9,045 nucleotides of DNA from DATFAS01 sp035254305 (GTDB lineage: Bacteria > Bacillota > Bacilli > Aneurinibacillales > RAOX-1), in the NCBI GenBank assembly GCA_035254305.1, contig DATFAS010000122.1, positions 1-9,045 on the forward strand, written 5' to 3'. The first letter of the stretch is position 1. Every line of letters begins with the position of its first letter. Positions 6,823 through 9,045 of the stretch are shown one piece after another. Both the position numbers and the translations under genes were made by a program. The notes under the pieces were generated by a model. That model saw only the letters and a list, made by a program, of their open reading frames with translations. It was not told the origin of the DNA and searched no databases.

Positions 6823-8391
6823 ATGAACACATTAAAAACGATAACAGCTTTTAAGAATGAGCCATTTACCAACTTTACTCTAGAAGAAAATAAGCTTGCT
6901 ATGCAAGCGGCCCTTGCTAAAGTCAAGGCAGAGCTTGGTCGCACCTATCCACTCCATATCGGTTCAGAGAAAATTGAAACCGAAGCGAAGATCACTTCGA
7001 TCAACCCAGGAAATGTGGATGAAACCATTGGTCTAGTAAGTAAGGCAAATCAAGAATTAGCGGAGAAAGCTATGCAAGCAGCTCTTGCTACCTTCGAAAC
7101 TTGGAAAAAGGTGCCTGCGGTAGAACGGGCAGAGTTCTTGTTTAAAGCAGCAGCCCTTATGCGTGAACGTAAACATGAATTCTCTGCCATGATGGTTTAT
7201 GAAGCAGGGAAAAACTGGGCAGAAGCAGATGCTGATACAGCAGAAGCCATTGATTTCATGGATTTCTATGCGCGTGAAGCCATTCGATTAGCAGGGATCA
7301 ATGAAACGATGCCGCTTACGAAGGTAGAAGGAGAAGATAATAAATTAGCCTATATTCCATTGGGTGTTGGGGTAGTGATCCCTCCTTGGAACTTCCCATT
7401 AGCGATCTGCGTAGGAATGGCGTCAGCTGCTGTGGTTTCTGGTAATACGGTGCTGTTAAAACCTGCATCCACCACACCTGTTATCGCTTATAAATTCGTG
7501 GAGTTAATGGAAGAGGTAGGCTTACCAGCTGGTGTCATCAACTACATTCCTGGAAGCGGAGCAGAGGTAGGAGATTATTTAACCACTCATCCTAAAACAA
7601 GATTTATTAGCTTCACAGGATCTAAAGAAGTAGGCCTTCGTATCAATCGCTTAGCTGCGCAAACACAACCTGGTCAAATTTGGATTAAGCGAGTTATTGC
7701 AGAAATGGGAGGAAAAGACGGGATTGTGGTTGATGAAACAGCGGATCTTCAAGCTGCAGCACAAGCCATCGTTGCTTCAGCCTTCGGGTTCCAAGGTCAG
7801 AAATGTTCTGCAGGATCTCGTGCCTATGTTGTTGAGTCTGTGTACGAAGAAGTGGTGGAAAAAGTGGCAGAAATAGCGGGCAAAATACAAGTGGGTCTTC
7901 CAGAACAGAACTTCGCAGCAGGTCCTGTTGTGGACAAAAACTCCTATGATAAGATTCTTGACTATATCGCCATTGGTAAACAAGAAGGCCGTCTTCTCGT
8001 TGGTGGGGAGAAAGCAGAAGGAAATGGATTCTATATCCAACCTACCGTATTTGCAGATGTTGACAATAAAGCCCGTATCATGCAGGAAGAGATCTTTGGT
8101 CCAGTGCTAGCGATTGCCAAGGCTAAAGATTGGCAGGAGGCTATTGATTTATACAATGATACCGAGTTTGGATTGACAGGAGCCTTCTTCTCTAAAGATG
8201 AGAGCCGTATTGAATATGCATTAGAAACTATGCATTGTGGCAACCTCTATATTAATAGAAAGTGTACAGGGGCATTAGTGGGTGTTCATCCATTTGGAGG
8301 CTTTAATATGTCTGGTACAGACTCCAAAGCTGGTGGATACGATTACCTGCTTCTGTTCACTCAAGCGAAATCCATGTCTAGAAAAGTGTAG
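6823..8391 (+). CDS. pruA: L-glutamate gamma-semialdehyde (P5C) dehydrogenase, RocA/PutC type
   Basis: Oxidises glutamate gamma-semialdehyde, the open form of pyrroline-5-carboxylate, to glutamate with NAD+; second step of proline catabolism and also used for arginine and ornithine breakdown. At 522 residues it is close to Bacillus RocA/PutC (about 515). The aldehyde dehydrogenase elements are intact: IPPWNFP with catalytic-site Asn190, LLKPAS with cofactor-binding Lys213, FTGS (264-267), AEMGGKD with general base Glu294, GQKCSAGSR with nucleophile Cys328, and EEIFGPV with Glu423. The P5C-specific C-terminus is CTGALVGVHPFGGFNMSGTD (481-500). The segment IGSEKIETEAKITSINPGN (46-64) is also typical. 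Ribosome binding site AAGGGGAG (6808-6815) lies 7 nt before ATG. It shares a transcript with the proline dehydrogenase, which points to a role in proline rather than arginine use. No putP-type proline symporter lies in the window. Confidence 0.96.
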   Translation: MNTLKTITAFKNEPFTNFTLEENKLAMQAALAKVKAELGRTYPLHIGSEKIETEAKITSINPGNVDETIGLVSKANQELAEKAMQAALATFETWKKVPAVERAEFLFKAAALMRERKHEFSAMMVYEAGKNWAEADADTAEAIDFMDFYAREAIRLAGINETMPLTKVEGEDNKLAYIPLGVGVVIPPWNFPLAICVGMASAAVVSGNTVLLKPASTTPVIAYKFVELMEEVGLPAGVINYIPGSGAEVGDYLTTHPKTRFISFTGSKEVGLRINRLAAQTQPGQIWIKRVIAEMGGKDGIVVDETADLQAAAQAIVASAFGFQGQKCSAGSRAYVVESVYEEVVEKVAEIAGKIQVGLPEQNFAAGPVVDKNSYDKILDYIAIGKQEGRLLVGGEKAEGNGFYIQPTVFADVDNKARIMQEEIFGPVLAIAKAKDWQEAIDLYNDTEFGLTGAFFSKDESRIEYALETMHCGNLYINRKCTGALVGVHPFGGFNMSGTDSKAGGYDYLLLFTQAKSMSRKV

Positions 8392-8401
8392 GAATAAGGA
8401 G

Positions 8402-8438
8402 AAAGGAGTGGCATAGTGATATGCTCACTCCTTTTTTT
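8402..8438 (+). terminator. intrinsic terminator of the proline unit
   Basis: AAAGGAGTG (8402-8410) pairs with CACTCCTTT (8426-8434). The stem continues, past a single bulged T, as GCATA/TATGC around a GTGA loop, and the U-tract is TTTTTTT (8432-8438). It starts 11 nt after the pruA stop. Confidence 0.9.
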
Positions 8439-8465
8439 ATAAATAGGAAGAAAAGGTGATCTATC

Positions 8466-8828
8466 TTGACAATAACGAAATTTACCTTTCGATTCATGGT
8501 CCTTACATCAATGGTAGGACTGGCTTTACTCATTCCGCATATTCCCTATCACAGGATCATTTTATATGGACATATGAGTTTTGGGATCCTTCTAGTGGGA
8601 ATGCTATTTTGGGTGATGAAAACGCATGTGCCCAAAGAGTTAAGTAATCCCTTCAAAAGAGGAATCAAGAAGTGGAACGGTTTGAAGTATTTGTTTTATT
8701 CCATTTTGGCGATTAGCTCTGGGATCCTTCAATATTTAGGGCTGGGAGGAATGGGCACATGGATCTATTATTTACATTTCTTTATGGGGATATGGTGTAT
8801 ACTGGTTGGATGGAAGCATAGATCCTAA
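8466..8828 (+). CDS. small four-helix membrane protein, possibly b-type cytochrome-like
   Basis: A 120-residue protein not recognised with confidence. The TTG start is supported by AAGGTGAT (8453-8460), a near-perfect ribosome binding site 5 nt upstream. Four hydrophobic segments are visible at about 8-24, 31-50, 73-91 and 97-116, joined by a basic loop (60-74, NPFKRGIKKW). Histidines flank helices 2 and 4: His36 and His54, and His104 and His118. The last pair has the H-x13-H spacing of haem-binding helices in cytochrome b proteins, and helix 3 has SSG (84-86), also common in b561-like or DUF4405-like proteins. Haem binding is therefore a hypothesis only; a plain uncharacterised membrane protein is equally possible. 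It lies just after a terminator with no clear promoter between, so it may depend on readthrough. Confidence 0.75.
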   Translation: MTITKFTFRFMVLTSMVGLALLIPHIPYHRIILYGHMSFGILLVGMLFWVMKTHVPKELSNPFKRGIKKWNGLKYLFYSILAISSGILQYLGLGGMGTWIYYLHFFMGIWCILVGWKHRS

Positions 8829-8862
8829 TTTCACGGCGGCTCTAGTTGTATACGAGTCATAC

Positions 8863-8892
8863 TTGACAGGGAAAAGCGCAAAACTTTATCAT
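8863..8892 (+). promoter_or_regulatory. sigma-A promoter of the EamA-type gene
   Basis: A perfect TTGACA (8863-8868) and TATCAT (8887-8892, 5 of 6 matches) are spaced by 18 bp. Transcription would start near 8899, giving a leader of about 20 nt. This is the best sigma-A-like match in the window. Confidence 0.6.
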
Positions 8893-8918
8893 AAATAGTC
8901 GAGAACAGGAGGTTGAAA

Positions 8919-9045
8919 GTGAATACAGCTGTTGATGAATCGAAAGAAGTTCTTCCATCCAGTCATGTTAGAAAAGGTAGTTTATATTTTAGTGCGGTTA
9001 CAATCGCTATCCTTCTATGGAGTACATCTTTTGTCGGCACAAAAA
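8919..9045 (+). CDS. EamA/DMT-family transporter, N-terminal fragment
   Basis: The gene starts at GTG and runs off the right edge, so only 42 codons are visible. AGGAGG (8907-8912) is placed 6 nt before the start. After a polar cytoplasmic segment of about 21 residues, a membrane helix begins with YFSAVTIAILLWSTSFVGTK. The WSTSFVGTK end is characteristic of the first helix of EamA (drug/metabolite transporter) proteins, which export or exchange small metabolites, often amino acids. The substrate cannot be told. It has its own promoter, so it is probably a separate unit from the genes to its left. Confidence 0.75.
   Translation, partial: MNTAVDESKEVLPSSHVRKGSLYFSAVTIAILLWSTSFVGTK

Noticed and set aside
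8456..8647. 63-residue open frame starting with GTG, overlapping the small membrane protein
   Set aside because: It lies in a different frame within the hydrophobic 120-residue gene, its start falls inside that gene's ribosome binding site, and its composition is not protein-like.
1..9045. Mobile elements, CRISPR arrays, tRNA or rRNA genes, riboswitches
   Set aside because: Reading both strands showed no transposase, terminal repeats, spaced direct repeats, cloverleaf-like sequence or long structured leader.

Overview
The window looks like chromosomal DNA of a low-G+C Gram-positive bacterium (Bacillota, most likely Bacillales or a relative such as the Brevibacillus/Aneurinibacillus group). 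The reasons are strong purine-rich ribosome binding sites before nearly every gene, GTG and TTG starts, intrinsic terminators with U-tracts, a lipoprotein-type solute-binding protein, and a one-domain PutB plus a RocA-type P5C dehydrogenase instead of a fused PutA. The species cannot be named from the sequence.

Layout. Positions 1-782 (minus strand, cut by the window edge) hold the N-terminal part of a PAS-domain signalling protein, most likely a transcriptional activator of the sigma-54 enhancer-binding type. A 254-bp divergent control region (783-1036) follows. It carries a CodY-like box, a clear inverted repeat and a candidate promoter. Next is a complete five-gene branched-chain/hydrophobic amino acid ABC importer, livJ-livH-livM-livG-livF (1037-5717). 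A GC-rich hairpin lies between livJ and livH, the last four genes are tightly packed, and an intrinsic terminator (5727-5760) closes the operon. A second unit holds the two-step proline catabolic pathway: proline dehydrogenase (5887-6801) and delta-1-pyrroline-5-carboxylate dehydrogenase (6823-8391). It has its own candidate promoter and terminator. After it come a 120-residue four-helix membrane protein with a TTG start (8466-8828) and the first 42 codons of a probable EamA/DMT-family transporter with a good promoter of its own (8863-9045).

How it fits together. LivJ captures an amino acid outside the membrane, LivH/LivM form the channel and LivG/LivF power it. PutB and RocA oxidise proline to glutamate through P5C. 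The adjacency suggests, but does not prove, that the importer can supply proline or that both units serve amino-acid catabolism under nitrogen or carbon control. The regulator at the left edge is well placed to act on the importer.

No entirely new system is visible. The points most worth following are the importer's substrate, the operator-like elements of the divergent region, the livJ-livH hairpin, the odd D-loop of LivG, and the histidine pattern of the small membrane protein.
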